Shown here in pieces: positions 10,908-22,291 of a stretch of DNA of 33,379 nucleotides (position 1 is the stretch's first letter; every line of letters starts with the position of its first letter). The stretch covers positions 432,464 through 465,842 of the forward strand of contig KQ482032.1 in the NCBI GenBank assembly GCA_001430745.1, given 5' to 3'. The position numbers and the translations under genes are program-made. Below the pieces are notes generated by a model. That model was given only the letters and a program-made list of their open reading frames with translations, did not search any database and had not been told where the DNA came from. Origin of the DNA: Auxenochlorella pyrenoidosa. Taxonomy: Eukaryota > Chlorophyta > Trebouxiophyceae > Chlorellales > Chlorellaceae.

Positions 10908-13900
10908 TCACCGCGGCGGCGGCGGCAGCGCCATTGGCGCGGGCGTGACCGGCGTCGGCAGCTGCTCCACCACCACCCCCGCCTGCTGCGCCTCCAAGTT
11001 CAGCCGCGGCTGCGGCCTGCCTGTGCCCCCGCCGCTGGGCCGCTCCTCTTCATCGCTGAGGGTGAAGCGGGGGGCCCCGGGGGCGGCGCCAAGGCGCGCG
11101 CCCTCCAGGCCCCCGCCCCCCTCCTCGTCTTCGTAGTCGTCCTCGTGAGAGAGCACGCCCAGCTCCGTGGTGGGGGCACCCAGGTCGCCTGTGTGCACAC
11201 GGCAGGGGCCGCACGGGGGCCGGCGATGGCGAGAAGCGAGGAGTGGTAGACGAGGCGGCACAACCCTCTGACGGGAGCTTCCAGGCCGCCAAACAGGGCG
11301 GGATGCAAGGACTACCAGGCAGCGTGGTCGTATGGGGTGGGCTGCCAGCCCTGCTGCATAGGGCCTGCATCCCCCACAACCTGAACGCCCCGCCCGGGCC
11401 CATGCGTGCCCCCCGCCGGCCCCCCCCCCAGATGCAAACAAACGCGACCGGCACGGGGGGGGACCCACCTTTTCGTGCACACCCACCCACAACCACCCAC
11501 CCATACGCACCCGCCTCTGCCGCGGCATCATCCATCAGCAGGTAGGGCGAGCCCTGGCGCATGCGGAAGGTCCACAGCAGCGCCGCCAGGAACAGCCAGA
11601 GCACCAGGTTCTGCAGCACCAGGATGGTGCGGTCCACCACAGAGGGCACAAACAGGGGCAGGAAGACGACGGCGATGGTGGCGATGACTGCGAGGGGCCG
11701 GGAGTGGGGCAATTGGGGGCGGCGGCGGGGGCGGTTGGGGATTTGCGGGCAGGGGCAGTGCTGGGTGACGCAGCGTGCCTTGTACGCCTTGCATGGCGCA
11801 ACCTGCAGGCAGCCCCGTTTGCAGAGTACCGCTCAACAAAGGCCACGGCGAACCCTGTGGCGCTGACGCCCTGGCCCTCACGGCAGGCGCAGGCGTGCTG
11901 GCTCGCAGGCACAGCTGCTGCCGGGCCAAGCGCAGCCAGCCACAGCGGGCCCGGCCCCTCGCCGCAGCGCACTCACGGTAGGCGCACACGCCGTAGAAAA
12001 AGCGCCGGATCAGGCGCAGCTTCTCGCGCTCGTCCACCTTGTCCTGGAAGGTCTTGGGGGCGTCCAGGTCGGCCTCTGCAGGGGGGTGGGGGCGCAGGCG
12101 CAACAGCAGGGGGGTGAGGCGGGGGCTTTGTGAAGCCGGCATGGGAGGCGGGAAATGCGGCAGGCAGGGTCTAGCCGGCTCGTTTGTATGGTCTGCCTGC
12201 GATGAGCTCTGGGCACACCATGCATTCTGCTCGCCCCAAAAACAACGAGTCGGCCTGGCGCCATCCAGCATCGCCCCGGCCCCTGCGCCACCTACCCCTC
12301 AACACAACGCTCACACGCCCAGCAGCCGCCAGCAGGCAACGGCCCAGCCCGGGCTTGTTCCACAGCAGCCTCATGTCCACCCCCAGCAGCGCAGCAGCGG
12401 AAGGAGCCAGGCCCTCACCTACGACGTCCACATACAGGTGGCTTACGTTGGCCATCCCCGGCTCGTCCAGCAGCACCGCCTGGCCGCCCACGGTGCCGTC
12501 GGCATCGCCGCCGGCGCCGGCCACGCTGGAGGAGACGGGGAGCTCGCGGGAGCCCGCCTGGGTGGGGCCCGCGCCGGCGGGGCCCACCGCCGACACATCC
12601 GGGTGGCCCTGCTCCAGCACATCCTTCTGCTTCTGGATGGTGTCCTGCAGGCAAGTTTGGGGCGGGCGCGCAGAGCAGGCCAGGGTCGGCGCGCGGCAAG
12701 CAGGATAATGAGGCAAACTAGTGCAGTGCAGCTGCCATTTGGATCCCTGCTGCAGGCAGGGACGCGTGCAGCCGATGAGTGGGTGCTGAGGTGCCCTGGT
12801 CCTTGCCTCCTGGGCGTCCCCAGCCCCCGGCCCTTCCCCGCCCTTGACAACTCACGAAAATGAAGAACCAGGCAAGCAGCATGACCATCGTGTTTCCAAG
12901 CAGGCAGATGAGGTAGCTGCGTGGGGGATGGTNNNNNNNNNNNNNNNNNNNNNNNNNNNNNNNNNNNNNNNNNNNNNNNNNNNNNNNNNNNNNNNNNNNN
13001 NNNNNNNNNNNNNNNNNNNNNNNNNNNNNNNNNNNNNNNNNNNNNNNNNNNNNNNNNNNNNNNNNNNNNNNNNNNNNNNNNNNNNNNNNNNNNNNNNNNN
13101 NNNNNNNNNNNNNNNNNNNNNNNNNNNNNNNNNNNNNNNNNNNNNNNNNNNNNNNNNNNNNNNNNNNNNNNNNNNNNNNNNNNNNNNNNNNNNNNNNNNN
13201 NNNNNNNNNNNNNNNNNNNNNNNNNNNNNNNNNNNNNNNNNNNNNNNNNNNNNNNNNNNNNNNNNNNNNNNNNNNNNNNNNNNNNNNNNNNNNNNNNNNN
13301 NNNNNNNNNNNNNNNNNNNNNNNNNNNNNNNNNNNNNNNNNNNNNNNNNNNNNNNNNNNNNNNNNNNNNNNNNNNNNNNNNNNNNNNNNNNNNNNNNNNN
13401 NNNNNNGGGCGCAGACTGTCGAGGCTCTTGGCATGCTGAGCAGGCGCAGAACAGGTTGCGAATGCCGCGGAGGAGGCCAGTACCATGCGAGCCGCTGTGT
13501 GGCCAAAAAGGCCAGGTCAGACAGGCGGGCGTGGCTCACATGAAGCCGGTGGTGCCGCCAACCCTGGCAGCCGCATCCTCGGGCACCTCTGCATAGTACG
13601 TGGCCTGCAAGGGGCGGGGGGGGGGGGGGGGGGGGCAGGCAGGGGGCCCAGGTGGCATCCTTTCACAAACAACAGCACCAGCGCAGCACACCCCTGCAAA
13701 GGCTGCGGCCTGCCGTGCACTGGGGCTATTCCGGTGCAGCAGCAAGAGGCACAGCATGAAGCGCTGGGCAGCGCACGGTTTGCGTCCAGCGGGCAGCGCT
13801 TTGCAGCCTTGGCGGTGGCGCAGCACCCTCTATACAGCCTGCTGGCGATGCTGGTGCTGGCGGCAGAGGACGCCTGAGCAAGCAATCACAGCAGCAAGGC

Positions 13901-15058
13901 ACCGGCACCCCCACCCAGGCTCCCCCTTCCCAAGCCCAACGGGGCCCGCCTGCCTGGTCAGTGAAGGCGTCAAAGCCTCGGATCCAGTACAGCACATAGT
14001 CAACCACCAGCGAGGTGGCAAAATAGATCAGGGGGATGAGGATGACCACCGTTTTGTGGGGGCCCAGCGCAGTGCGCGTGATGCTGCGGGAGCCCGGCAG
14101 GGAAGGGAGGGGAAGCAGCGAAGAGGGGCAAGCCTCAGAAGGAGCCGGCCATGCCGTTCCGCAGGAAGGCAGGCAGCAAGCCTGGTGTGGCGCGCAACAC
14201 GAGCGGCGGCCGCCAGTTCTTGCCAGCCAGCCCCACAAAGCTGCCTGCCAGCCACGCATGCGACATGGGGGAACCCTCACCAGTAGCCTGCTGCCACCGC
14301 CAGCAGGATGCCAAACCAGTATGAGGTCGCCAGGTCAGCAAAGAAGATGTAGGCGCCCAGGGTGGCGCGGTTGACCCACTGCAGGGGGTGCAATCATGCG
14401 CACAGACAGCGAGCCCGTTGGTTGCAGACCACGCGCCAGCAGTGCAATAAGTTTCAAGGGCAAGGAGCAGCTTTGGCTGTTCAAGCGCTACCGTAGGCAG
14501 GACAAGGGTGAAGGTTGTCCTTGCCACCTGTGGCACCCTCCCGCCCTGTGCTGCCTCGACCTGGCAGGTCCTGACCACCGCGTGGCTGGCACCCCCACTT
14601 GCCTGGCCGCTGCTCTCCGCCACCAGTATGACCAGCACCACCTCCTGCACCACAAACAGGGCCGCGCTGCCCACAAGCGCCCAAAACAGCTGGTAGCTGC
14701 ACAGGAGGGTACGAGGCGGGTGGCATGGTGTGTTGCGTAGTGGTGGCGATGGTGCTGCTGGTGCTGGTGGTGGGTGGGGCCCATCAGCCCGGGCACTTCT
14801 CTGGGCTCTTGGCGCGGCAGGTCAGCAGCCGAACGGCACTCGACGGAACATTGGTCCGCGGCATCAGGAAATCCGCCTGTTGCCGACCACACGATGCGAC
14901 AGGCCACCCCTCGCCCCATCCCAACCACAAGCGGCGCACCCGCGGCTGCGCACAGCGCGGTGGCGGATGCCGTCCACCAGGGCCAGCAAGAAGAGCGCCA
15001 GCCACAGCGCTGCGCGCGGCGCCACGTAGGCCATCTCCAAGTACACACGCCCCGCCAT
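10908..15058 (-). CDS. Multi-pass membrane protein resembling the lung-7TM (GPR107/TMEM87/GOST) family, broken by assembly gap
   Basis: Exons in transcript order: 15058-14940, 14696-14603, 14378-14281, 14083-13954, 13604-13540, gap, 12916-12856, 12644-12419, 12075-11977, 11687-11511 and 11188-10908. All visible junctions are in phase. At least seven hydrophobic segments are visible, for example ALWLALFLLALVDG, LFVVQEVVLVILV, WFGILLAVAAGYC, VVILIPLIYFATSLVVDYVL, ICLLGNTMVMLLAWFFIF, LIATIAVVFLPLFV and LVLWLFLAALLWTF. GYCITRTALGPHK followed by the LIYF helix recalls the GYGI.RP.LG signature of the lung-7TM family. So does EKLRLIRRFF before the last helices and SPYLLMDD after them. The tail is acidic (HEDDYEDEEG). 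Family members act in Golgi/endosome trafficking. Two introns use GC donors (14602, 13953). No luminal N-terminal domain was found, so the true start may lie upstream, and one or more exons may be hidden in the gap. Confidence 0.6.
12933..13406. other. Assembly gap (474 N)
   Basis: Unresolved sequence between two exons of the 7TM gene, after GGTTGFM and before the helix ICLLGNTMVM. One or more exons, probably including one membrane segment, may be missing. Long open frames that appear to span it are artefacts. Confidence 0.99.
13616..13635 (-). repeat. Homopolymer G20 (C20 on the coding strand) next to an acceptor
   Basis: On the minus strand this is a run of 20 C, about ten bases before the acceptor TTGCAG of the exon at 13604. 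It therefore occupies the polypyrimidine-tract position of a 7TM-gene intron. Run length is error-prone in sequencing. Confidence 0.8.
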
Positions 15059-15783
15059 CGTGCCTGGGTGCTGCGCAGCAGGCTGCTACTCGCTAGAAGG
15101 GGGGGCCTAATGCGGGTCGCCAGGCGGTGGCTGCTGGGCAGCTGGAGGGCTAGCAGTGAGCAGCAGGTCTCCTGCAGGGATACAGTATGCCGCGCAATGC
15201 AGCCATTCAGCAGTGGACAGACGCAATGCAACAGCGCTTGCAAAAGACAGCCCTGCCTCAGTCGGCAGGCGTCTTGCGGCGGCAGGCGCCGCCAGTGTGG
15301 CCACCGTGTGAGCTCTGGCGGGGCACCGTGCAAACTCGCAGCTGATCTGGCCCATTAAAGCTGCCAGGTGGCTGCAGAAGGCTGCCTACCTTCAAGCAGC
15401 GGCCGGCAGGGGCAGGTGGAGTGCGGTCGAGCGCGGGCAAGCCCCTCAAGGTGCCGTTATTGTGCAAGGCTGCCTGATCACCCTTCGACATCCTCCTGTG
15501 GCTCTGAAGGGGCTCTAGGCGGCATGGCAGGACGCAGCACGCGCAGCGTACGACTGACAACCCAGACTTCTCGTTCGGGCTATTTCTTTGTCATGTTGGT
15601 AACCCGACATTTGCATCACAACTCCCGTTGACTCTGATAAGGGGCTGAAGTGCTCGGAAGTCTACAGCTGAGTCTGACCGGCGCCCCGCTCGTTTCACTG
15701 CTCCAGACAGGCCTCGGAAACGCTCTAGTGCAAACCCGGCACAATCACCGCGCTCCGACGCTTGCAGACCCGGCAGTCCAAGA
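15059..15783. promoter_or_regulatory. Head-to-head intergenic region, 7TM gene (-) and DNAL4-like (+)
   Basis: These 725 bases probably hold two promoters and 5' UTRs. A minus-strand open frame at 15355-15107 begins with an ATG, but it shows no recognisable domain and no donor in phase with the first 7TM exon. It could conceivably be part of the missing luminal domain; I cannot support that. Confidence 0.35.
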
Positions 15784-16588
15784 ATGGCGGCGACAGCGGC
15801 AGCACCGGTTTTGGCCGAAGAGCCGGAGTACAAGTACAGCTTTGAGGCCTTTTACAGGTGAGCACTGTGCCCCCAATGGAAATTTGAGCGACCTTGGAGA
15901 TCTTGCTGCGGCTTGCGCTGCTCCTCCTTCCGCGTGGGTGGCCAGCAGTCGCACAACCTCGCCGATGCCCCTGCAGGATGGCAAAGTATCCGTTGGTGGC
16001 AGCCTCCGACTGCAGCGTGGACATGAAGCAGGAGATCGTGGATGTGTGCGCCACCGCGTGCGAGCGGCATGCGGCCGATGTGGAGAAGTGCACGCAGGTG
16101 GGGAGTGCTGGGACAACGGAAGCGCGTGTCTGTTGTCTGGAGGACATGCTCCACTCTGGTGCTACCAGGTGGATGCAGGGTGGGCTTTGTGCTGGGCATT
16201 CTCCAAGCTAGCCGTGTTGTGCTCCTGCCCAGCAGCAGGGAACGGGAGCAGGGAACAAGTGCGCCTTCAAGACCACTCCGTAGATGCAGCAAGTTGGTGC
16301 TGCCACCCTGCACCCCTGTGCAGATGATCAAGGAGGCTCTTGACAGGCGGTACGGTGGCCCCTGGCACGTGGTGGTTGGCAAGGCCTTTGCCTTTGAGGT
16401 CACCCACGAGGTGGGCTGAAGGAGGCTGGCTGCTGTCTCTCCTGTGCTTTATCTGGCTGATCTATGCTGCCCTCCTAATGTGCGGGCCTGACTGAGCCAA
16501 TGCGCACCCCCGACTGGCCGTGCAGTGCAAGCATTACCTGCACATGTATGTGGGCGGCACAACTGGCGTGCTGGTCTGGAAGCTCTAG
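15784..16588 (+). CDS. DNAL4: Axonemal dynein light chain 4 (DNAL4-like)
   Basis: This is a small dynein light chain of the DLC1/LC8 fold that dimerises and holds dynein intermediate chains. Four exons: 15784-15857, 15977-16097, 16324-16410 and 16526-16588, giving 114 residues. The body runs YPLVAASDCSVDMKQEIVD, MIKEALDRRYGGPWHVVVG, FAFEVTHECKHYLHMYVGG and ends TTGVLVWKL. The N-terminal extension with YPLV and the Val-Trp-Lys ending match DNAL4 better than canonical LC8, which ends in a Gly-rich stretch and lacks the extension. The N-terminal 25 residues include the tract EEPEYKYSFEAFYR. In animals and in flagellate algae this subunit belongs to axonemal dynein. Confidence 0.87.
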
Positions 16589-16904
16589 GCCGCAGATACG
16601 CGCTCGCCCCTGAGAGCAGTGATGGGGCCGTGCGACCCTGTTTGAGGAGGCGCCCCCTGCAGCATCGACCACCTGCACTTCGGCGCCCCCAAGGAGAAAG
16701 CAGACAGCTCCTCCTGCACCTTGCCCAATTGTGAGCTTCCACCCTGACCTGGCTGACTCTGATTACAAACACACCAAACGTGGGGTTGAAGGCAACATGG
16801 CACGTGAATTTGAGAGGCGCTTTGACGGGCAGCAAGGTGCTGGCGCCAGCGACGGAGCAGCTGCTGCCGGCTAACAGCTGGCAGCGCTGCCAGCACCTGG
16901 GTGC
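16589..16904. other. Convergent 3' region, DNAL4-like and MFS genes
   Basis: Both neighbouring reading frames end at the borders of this 316-base stretch. It holds the two 3' UTRs, with a minus-strand TGTAA at 16763-16767. No further gene is seen. Confidence 0.5.
16763..16767 (-). terminator. TGTAA on the minus strand, candidate poly(A) signal for the MFS gene
   Basis: Read as TTACA on the plus strand, this lies about 140 bases beyond the MFS stop codon at 16905. The motif and distance fit chlorophyte polyadenylation, but it is only five bases long. Confidence 0.35.
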
Positions 16905-19900
16905 TCACGCCGCACCGGGACGCGCTTCAGCGAAGCTGACGCATGGCCAGCTGCTGGCGGCCGCGCCTGTTGGCGACTCGACGGGCGTGGCCTCCCACAG
17001 GTCGGTTGATGGCATGGAGGTCGCAGAGAGCACTGGCATGACAGGCAGGGACGGTGCAAAGCCGGAGCGCGTGCGCTGGCTGCGCAGGGCCAGGCGCCGG
17101 TCGCGAGGGTAGGTCACATGCAGACCTGCGCAGCGGGGTGGGGCAGGGCACCATTGACGGGGTGAGAGGGTCGTAAGAAGGTACACAGCTGTGCAGCGCT
17201 GTGCTGTGTAAGCACTGCTGGTGTGGCAGGCAGCGTCATTCTGCCAGGGCCTGCCTGCTCCTCATGAGCTCCACTGCAACGCGCACCAGAGTAGAGCAGG
17301 CAGCAGAGTGCCCACGGCACAGCAGTGCAGATGACGATAGCATCGCCCAGAGCCTTTGCACGCTTCAGGTCTGCCTCGGGCCCTCCGCCGCCGCCGTCAG
17401 AGCCGTCCGAGTCGAAGCCGAGGTGCTCGGCCAGCCAGCCAACTATGGGTGCGCCGCATGCAGCCACAGCGCCTGAGAATGGGCTGGGCAGGGAGGCAGC
17501 CGGGATGATCAGAGCTTAACAGCAGCATCCGGAAGTACAGGCTTGAAAAGTCCAGCCTGCCAGGACATCTGCCGCCCAGCCCTGCCCTGCCCTGAGTCGC
17601 CCACCCTCAAACGCGCGATCAAATGAGTAGACCAGCGACCTCAGCTGCGAAGGCACTACCTCAGCAAAGATGGGCGAAGTGCAGGCGCTGCCGGCCCAGC
17701 TGCACACCAGCCAGGACATGGGAGAGGGCGTGCCGTGGAGCTGTTGGTTGCCGCCCTCATTATGCGGTGTCATTATCCAGCTGGGTGACACTGTGCCACC
17801 CGCAGGATTTAGGCACCGGGGCTGGCCTGCTGAGGCGCGCCTGATGAGGAGGCCCCAGATGGTGAAGCAGACGCCATACAGCGCCACCGTGCTGCCGTTG
17901 CTACCATAGGGCAGCGCCTGCAGGCGCGTGCGGCATACAGGCGCCTCTCAGGGGGGCAAGCAGGCGCTGCGGGTGGCCCATGCCTGAACCTTGTCAATCT
18001 CCGCCAGCTCCCTTCAGCTTTCCCCCCCTCTTCCTTTGCATGCGGGCAACCATGCTCTCATGCACTGATAGACACCTTACCCCCAACACACCTTGAACAT
18101 GGCCACTGAGAGCGGCACGCCCAGCCCCACAGAAAGCTGCTCCACCGCCACGCGGCCGTGGTTGGGGTAGCGGCTGGCCGCCCAGTCGCCAATGAGGCCG
18201 CCGAGCTGGGGGAAGGGGGGGCGATCAGGCGGCGCGGCATTCAAGCAGCCACAGAGGCTGCAGGCACAAGCAAGGGCGACTCAACCTGACGAAAAGGTTG
18301 GGCAACACTGTGCTGCGCCTCCGGCGGGGCCGCATGGGGAAGCAGCCATGCCTGCTGGCGCAGCCCGTCCACCTGAGCGCCAAAGGCGGTGCCCCCCAGG
18401 AACAGCGCGGCCACCAGGGAGGACTGGAAGTCCGAGAAGCCCAGCAGCTGGGGGGCGCGCAGGGGCGGGCAGCGCAAGCTGTGTTCAGCTGGCTGGACAG
18501 ACGAGTTGGGCGCGCCCACGCCTCCAGAGGAGGGGCAGAACCACAGCTTTCACCTGCCATGCCAGGCAGCCAATGTTGGACCTCGGAGTAACAGCACAGC
18601 AGGACACAGCATATTAACGTGCATGCTGCCGAGCAGCGCGGCGCACCTGCAGGTAGAGTGTGTTGAACACCAGCGCGTTCCAGGGGGTGGAGCCTGCAAG
18701 GGGAGGCAGGGGTGTGCGGCAGCCGCAGGTCAAGCACGCGTGCTCTTCTAGATTTTCGATGTGCCAGCAATGGAACTTTTCTGCATCGGCTTTGCGGCGC
18801 ATGCGGGTCACTGGCCACGCATGCACAGTGGCCAAGGCCGAGATGCAACCTCCTGCGGCATGCAGCAAGGCTGACCAACAATTCCTTGCGTGACCACGAG
18901 CACAAAGCTGGGCACCGCCAGCACGGAGGCAGTGTCTGCCAGCATGCGGGAGGGGGTCGCCACTGCCAGCATGTCGGGCTCCTGCCTGAGGTGGGGTGTG
19001 GCGGGATGCGGGGTGGAGGGCAGGCGCTGTGGGCTTGCACCGGACGACTGATGGTGCAGCACAAGAGCCCTGTACCGCAGCAGCACAATCTCGGTTTGCA
19101 CTTGCGCATGTCGTTTGCGTTGCTGGCAGGCAGGGCGCAGGTGTGGAAGCCTGCCCTTTGCTCACAACACTGAGCTGCGAGCCAGTGGTGGCCTGTACCG
19201 CGGGTGCGCCCACCTGTAGCGCAGGTCCTCGGGCTCCTCCAGCTTGTACCGCGGGTCCACCGCAAACAGCAGGTTGAGCAGGCCGATGAGCAGGCTGACC
19301 ACGCCAACTGCATGGGCGGGGGAAGACCGGGGGGTGCAGTGCGGTCAGGAGAGCGGGGAGGCAGTGGCAGCCCCAGCAGGAGTGGCAAGGCGAACCTCTT
19401 ACGCCTCCATTCGTGCTGGGCAGGCGCGCCAGGCTTGGCAGCAGTGCCGGTGTTCATGCCTGCACCAGCCTGGCTTCTGCCCATCTGCCAAACAACCTAG
19501 AGCCAAAACCAGGCGCTGCGCACCCGGGCCCGCCCCTCCCGCCAAGTGCCCAGCACTATGCCGCACCTGCGATGAAGGCCACCCGCCAGCCCTCCAGCCC
19601 CATCGGGTGTGTGTGGCCCATGTTGGTGGCAAACAGCGCCCCCAGCATGCCGCCCAGGGCAGAGGTGAGGTAGAGGGCCCCAAAGGCGGTGCCTCGGCTG
19701 AGCGCTGCGGTGCACAGGGACGACAGGGCGGCGTGGGGTGGAACCGGCCCCGGGCATGCCACGACGAGCGCCCCAGCAGAGCGCCCCTGCTGCGCTGCCA
19801 TGGGAAGCCAGAGCAGATGGAAGTGTGTGTTTTCAACTTCCGCTGCTTCTCCCCAGCAGGATGCCCCACTCCCCCTGGCACCTGAGAAGTAGTCGGCGAT

Positions 19901-21320
19901 GAGCGACTGCGCGTTGGGGAGCAGCAGGCCAAGGCCCACACCGTTGAAGGCCCAGAACGCCATGCCCTGGGACATAAGGGGAGCTGGGCAGGTCGGCACC
20001 GCGTGCCAGGCCAGGGCGCTGCCCCAAAAGTAATGCGGTCAGCCGCCAAAATTGGAAGCGACAGCCTTGCTCCCCAGCACTCAGGCACAAAATGCACAAA
20101 ACAAGTTGCCCTGAGGGCCGAATGCTCCCCCGTGCTGCACCGCCTGCTCGGCCCCTGTGCCGCCCAGGCCCCCGCCCTCACCGTCCGCACGGTGTTTGTA
20201 AAGGCAAAGCCCGCGGCCATGATGCCCCAGATGAAGCAGCCAGCCGCCATCACGTGCGCCCTGCACAGGGAGGGAAGGGCGCGGCGCTGTGTGGACAAGT
20301 GCTGCGCTGCGCCTGGACCAGGCCTGGCCTGCTTCCGCCCCTCCCCCTTCCCCCTGGGGCCCCACCTGTTGAGGTAGTGCCCCATGAGGCCCCCAATGGG
20401 CGCGCACACAGCCTGGACCAGTGCGCAGGCCAGCGTGATGAAGCCCAGCTGGCGGGGGGTGGCGCCAAAGCTGCGCCCCACGTACTGCGAAGGGGGAGAC
20501 TGGGAGGCACGCTGCTGTCTGGCCGCCGCCAAGTAACTGCACCCAGGCATGCTCCCCCGCACTGTGTGCATGTCAGGTGGGCAGCGGCCCAGCAGCGCAC
20601 TGGGCTGTGGCCACCGCAGCCCGCTAGCCCTGACCCCGTCAGCAGTCCTGGCTCCATGCAGGAATGCCCCGCTGTGTGCACCTTGTAGAGTGCCGGCAGC
20701 GTCTGCTCATTGCAGCGTTCCAGCACGCCCGCTGCATTGACGAGCACCGTTGTGCGGGCACGCTGGTCATAGAGCGTGCGGTAGCGACCTGGGGCGAGGA
20801 ACGCAGAGGTTGGTCTGTTGTGTGAAAAGAGGCTGGGGGTGTGGTGTGAATGCTAAGACTGTGCAGGCCACTCTGCGGCCTGCAGCAGGGCTGGATGCAT
20901 GGGGCTGGGCTGGGCACTGGGCGGCCAAGACGCTGCAGGCATTGCTTCTGGGTCCATGCAGGGTGTCCGGCCTGAATTTTTAGAGGCAACTGGCTGGGCA
21001 GCCTCCTTCCACCCACCATATTTGTCGCGCAGCACGCCGCCTCGGCACTTGGGCGGCGGCCCCGGCGGGCCTGGGTGCAGCGGGGACCGCTCGGGTGAAC
21101 CTGCAGGCGGCAGACTGCTGCCCGCAGGCGCCAGTGCAGCGTCCCGGAAGGGCGTTGGCAGGGCTACACTCACGCTGCGATGTGCCGGAGCTGCCGCTGG
21201 CGCACCGGGTGCAGCCGGCGGTGGCGGCCCTGCACCCTCGGCGCCGCTCTGCGGCAGCAAGGGACTCTCCAGATCCGTGCTGTCTTGGGGTGGCTGAGGT
21301 TGCCGCTGCTTCAGGGGCAT
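16905..21320 (-). CDS. Major facilitator superfamily transporter, plant UNE2-like group
   Basis: A 12-helix carrier of unknown substrate. Fifteen exons: 21320-21017, 20788-20682, 20484-20366, 20260-20182, 19966-19882, 19704-19567, 19307-19214, 18985-18876, 18693-18647, 18447-18373, 18205-18092, 17917-17841, 17699-17605, 17472-17287 and 17125-16905. They total 1851 bases, or 616 residues, and every phase joins. About 100 N-terminal residues are Pro/Ala-rich with ESPLLPQ, possibly a dileucine sorting signal. The membrane part contains VNAAGVLERCNEQTLPALYK, GFITLACALVQAVCAPIGGL, FWAFNGVGLGLLLPNAQSLI and RGTAFGALYLTSALGGMLGA. It continues with GWRVAFIAG and SPIFAEVVPSQLRSLVYSFD, and the C-terminus has YSGLHVTYPRDRR. 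These match the Arabidopsis At1g78130 (UNE2) group as I remember it. The intron after exon 12 appears to use a GC donor (17840), which keeps GLLIS-WAGSACTSPIFAE colinear with plants; a GT donor at 17816 would add eight residues. Confidence 0.87.
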
Positions 21321-22291
21321 TCTTGGCGAGGCTTTGGAAGAGGTTTAAGGTTTTGAAGGGGTCCAAGGTTGACGAGGCAGGTGCCCGCAAACCCAAACCT
21401 CAAAAGCAAGCACAAATCACCCAGTCAAGACAGAGATTTGGGCTGAACGTGAGTATATGTGACACAGAAGGGAAACCTCATGCTTCAGCGCAGCTGTCAA
21501 CAGGCGCGCGCCGTACACAGCGTTGGGGTGTAGCATATGTGGGGGTGCCGGCTGGAAGGCCCCCACCATGAGCATTTCTTCCCCAAGATGTGCATATTCA
21601 ATCTGTTTTCTTTGGTGAAAGTTCGCTCGTTACGGGGGGCCTTCTCCATCTGAGTTGCCCATCGCCCAAGGCGTTGCATGCAGGGCCCGTTGTCACGGCG
21701 CGGGACGTGAGAGTTACAAGGAGCTGGATTGATCAGTTCAGAGTGCAAGGGGGCAGCAATGATGTAGGCCATATCATGGCGAAAGGGGTGCGCATCAGGT
21801 GAAGGGAATTCGGGTCCAGAGGCAGGGTTCTGCGGGACTGGCGGGATCTCAGAAGGCAGAAGGGGCAAAATGGGGAACCAGCAGGGGCTGCTGGGCCTGC
21901 TGCTAGCCGTGGAATCAAGGAATTCGGCCGAAAAACTTGGAAGTACGCAGCGGCTGTGCGAGAAGGGAGGAGAGACCGCATGCATGCGTGCCGCTCAGCA
22001 GGGGCAGCGCAGCTGGGTTGCAACGACATGCCTGGTATCCCCGGCATGTGCCAGCAGGCAGGGCCGGGGGCAAGGGTGAACTGGGTGGCTGGGACGCTGC
22101 TTGTGATGATGAGGCACTCTGGGTGCACGGGTCAGCATATGTTCAGCTGAGGCGTTCAGAAGGATAAAGGCGCTGAGTGGCAGGCACAGGCTGAGCTCTA
22201 GGATCGCACGACAGGGGTGGAGAGCACAGGGGTGGGGCCTGCGGGAGGCGCAGCACTGGCAGGCGTCGTCAAGGCAGCAGGGCTAGGCTCC
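21321..22291. other. Intergenic region between CCCH and MFS genes (both -)
   Basis: This 971-base stretch carries the MFS promoter/5' UTR on its left and the CCCH 3' UTR on its right. The part 21350-21950 is AT-richer than its surroundings. A plus-strand open frame at 21590-21802 has no homology I recognise, no splice context and no ATG at its first codon. Nothing else is supported. Confidence 0.45.

Noticed and set aside
12443..13539. Several open frames spanning the run of N
   Set aside because: Ns simply do not create stops. The real exons on either side end at splice sites before the gap.
15784..16588. Canonical LC8 (DYNLL) identity
   Set aside because: The YPLV-containing N-terminal extension and the TTGVLVWKL ending fit DNAL4 better.
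21590..21802. 70-codon plus-strand open frame in the intergenic region
   Set aside because: The first codon is not ATG, there is no splice partner, and the composition is that of non-coding DNA.
22030..22056. Small inverted repeat acatgcc / ggcatgt
   Set aside because: Seven-base arms with a ten-base spacer are expected by chance in a window of this size.
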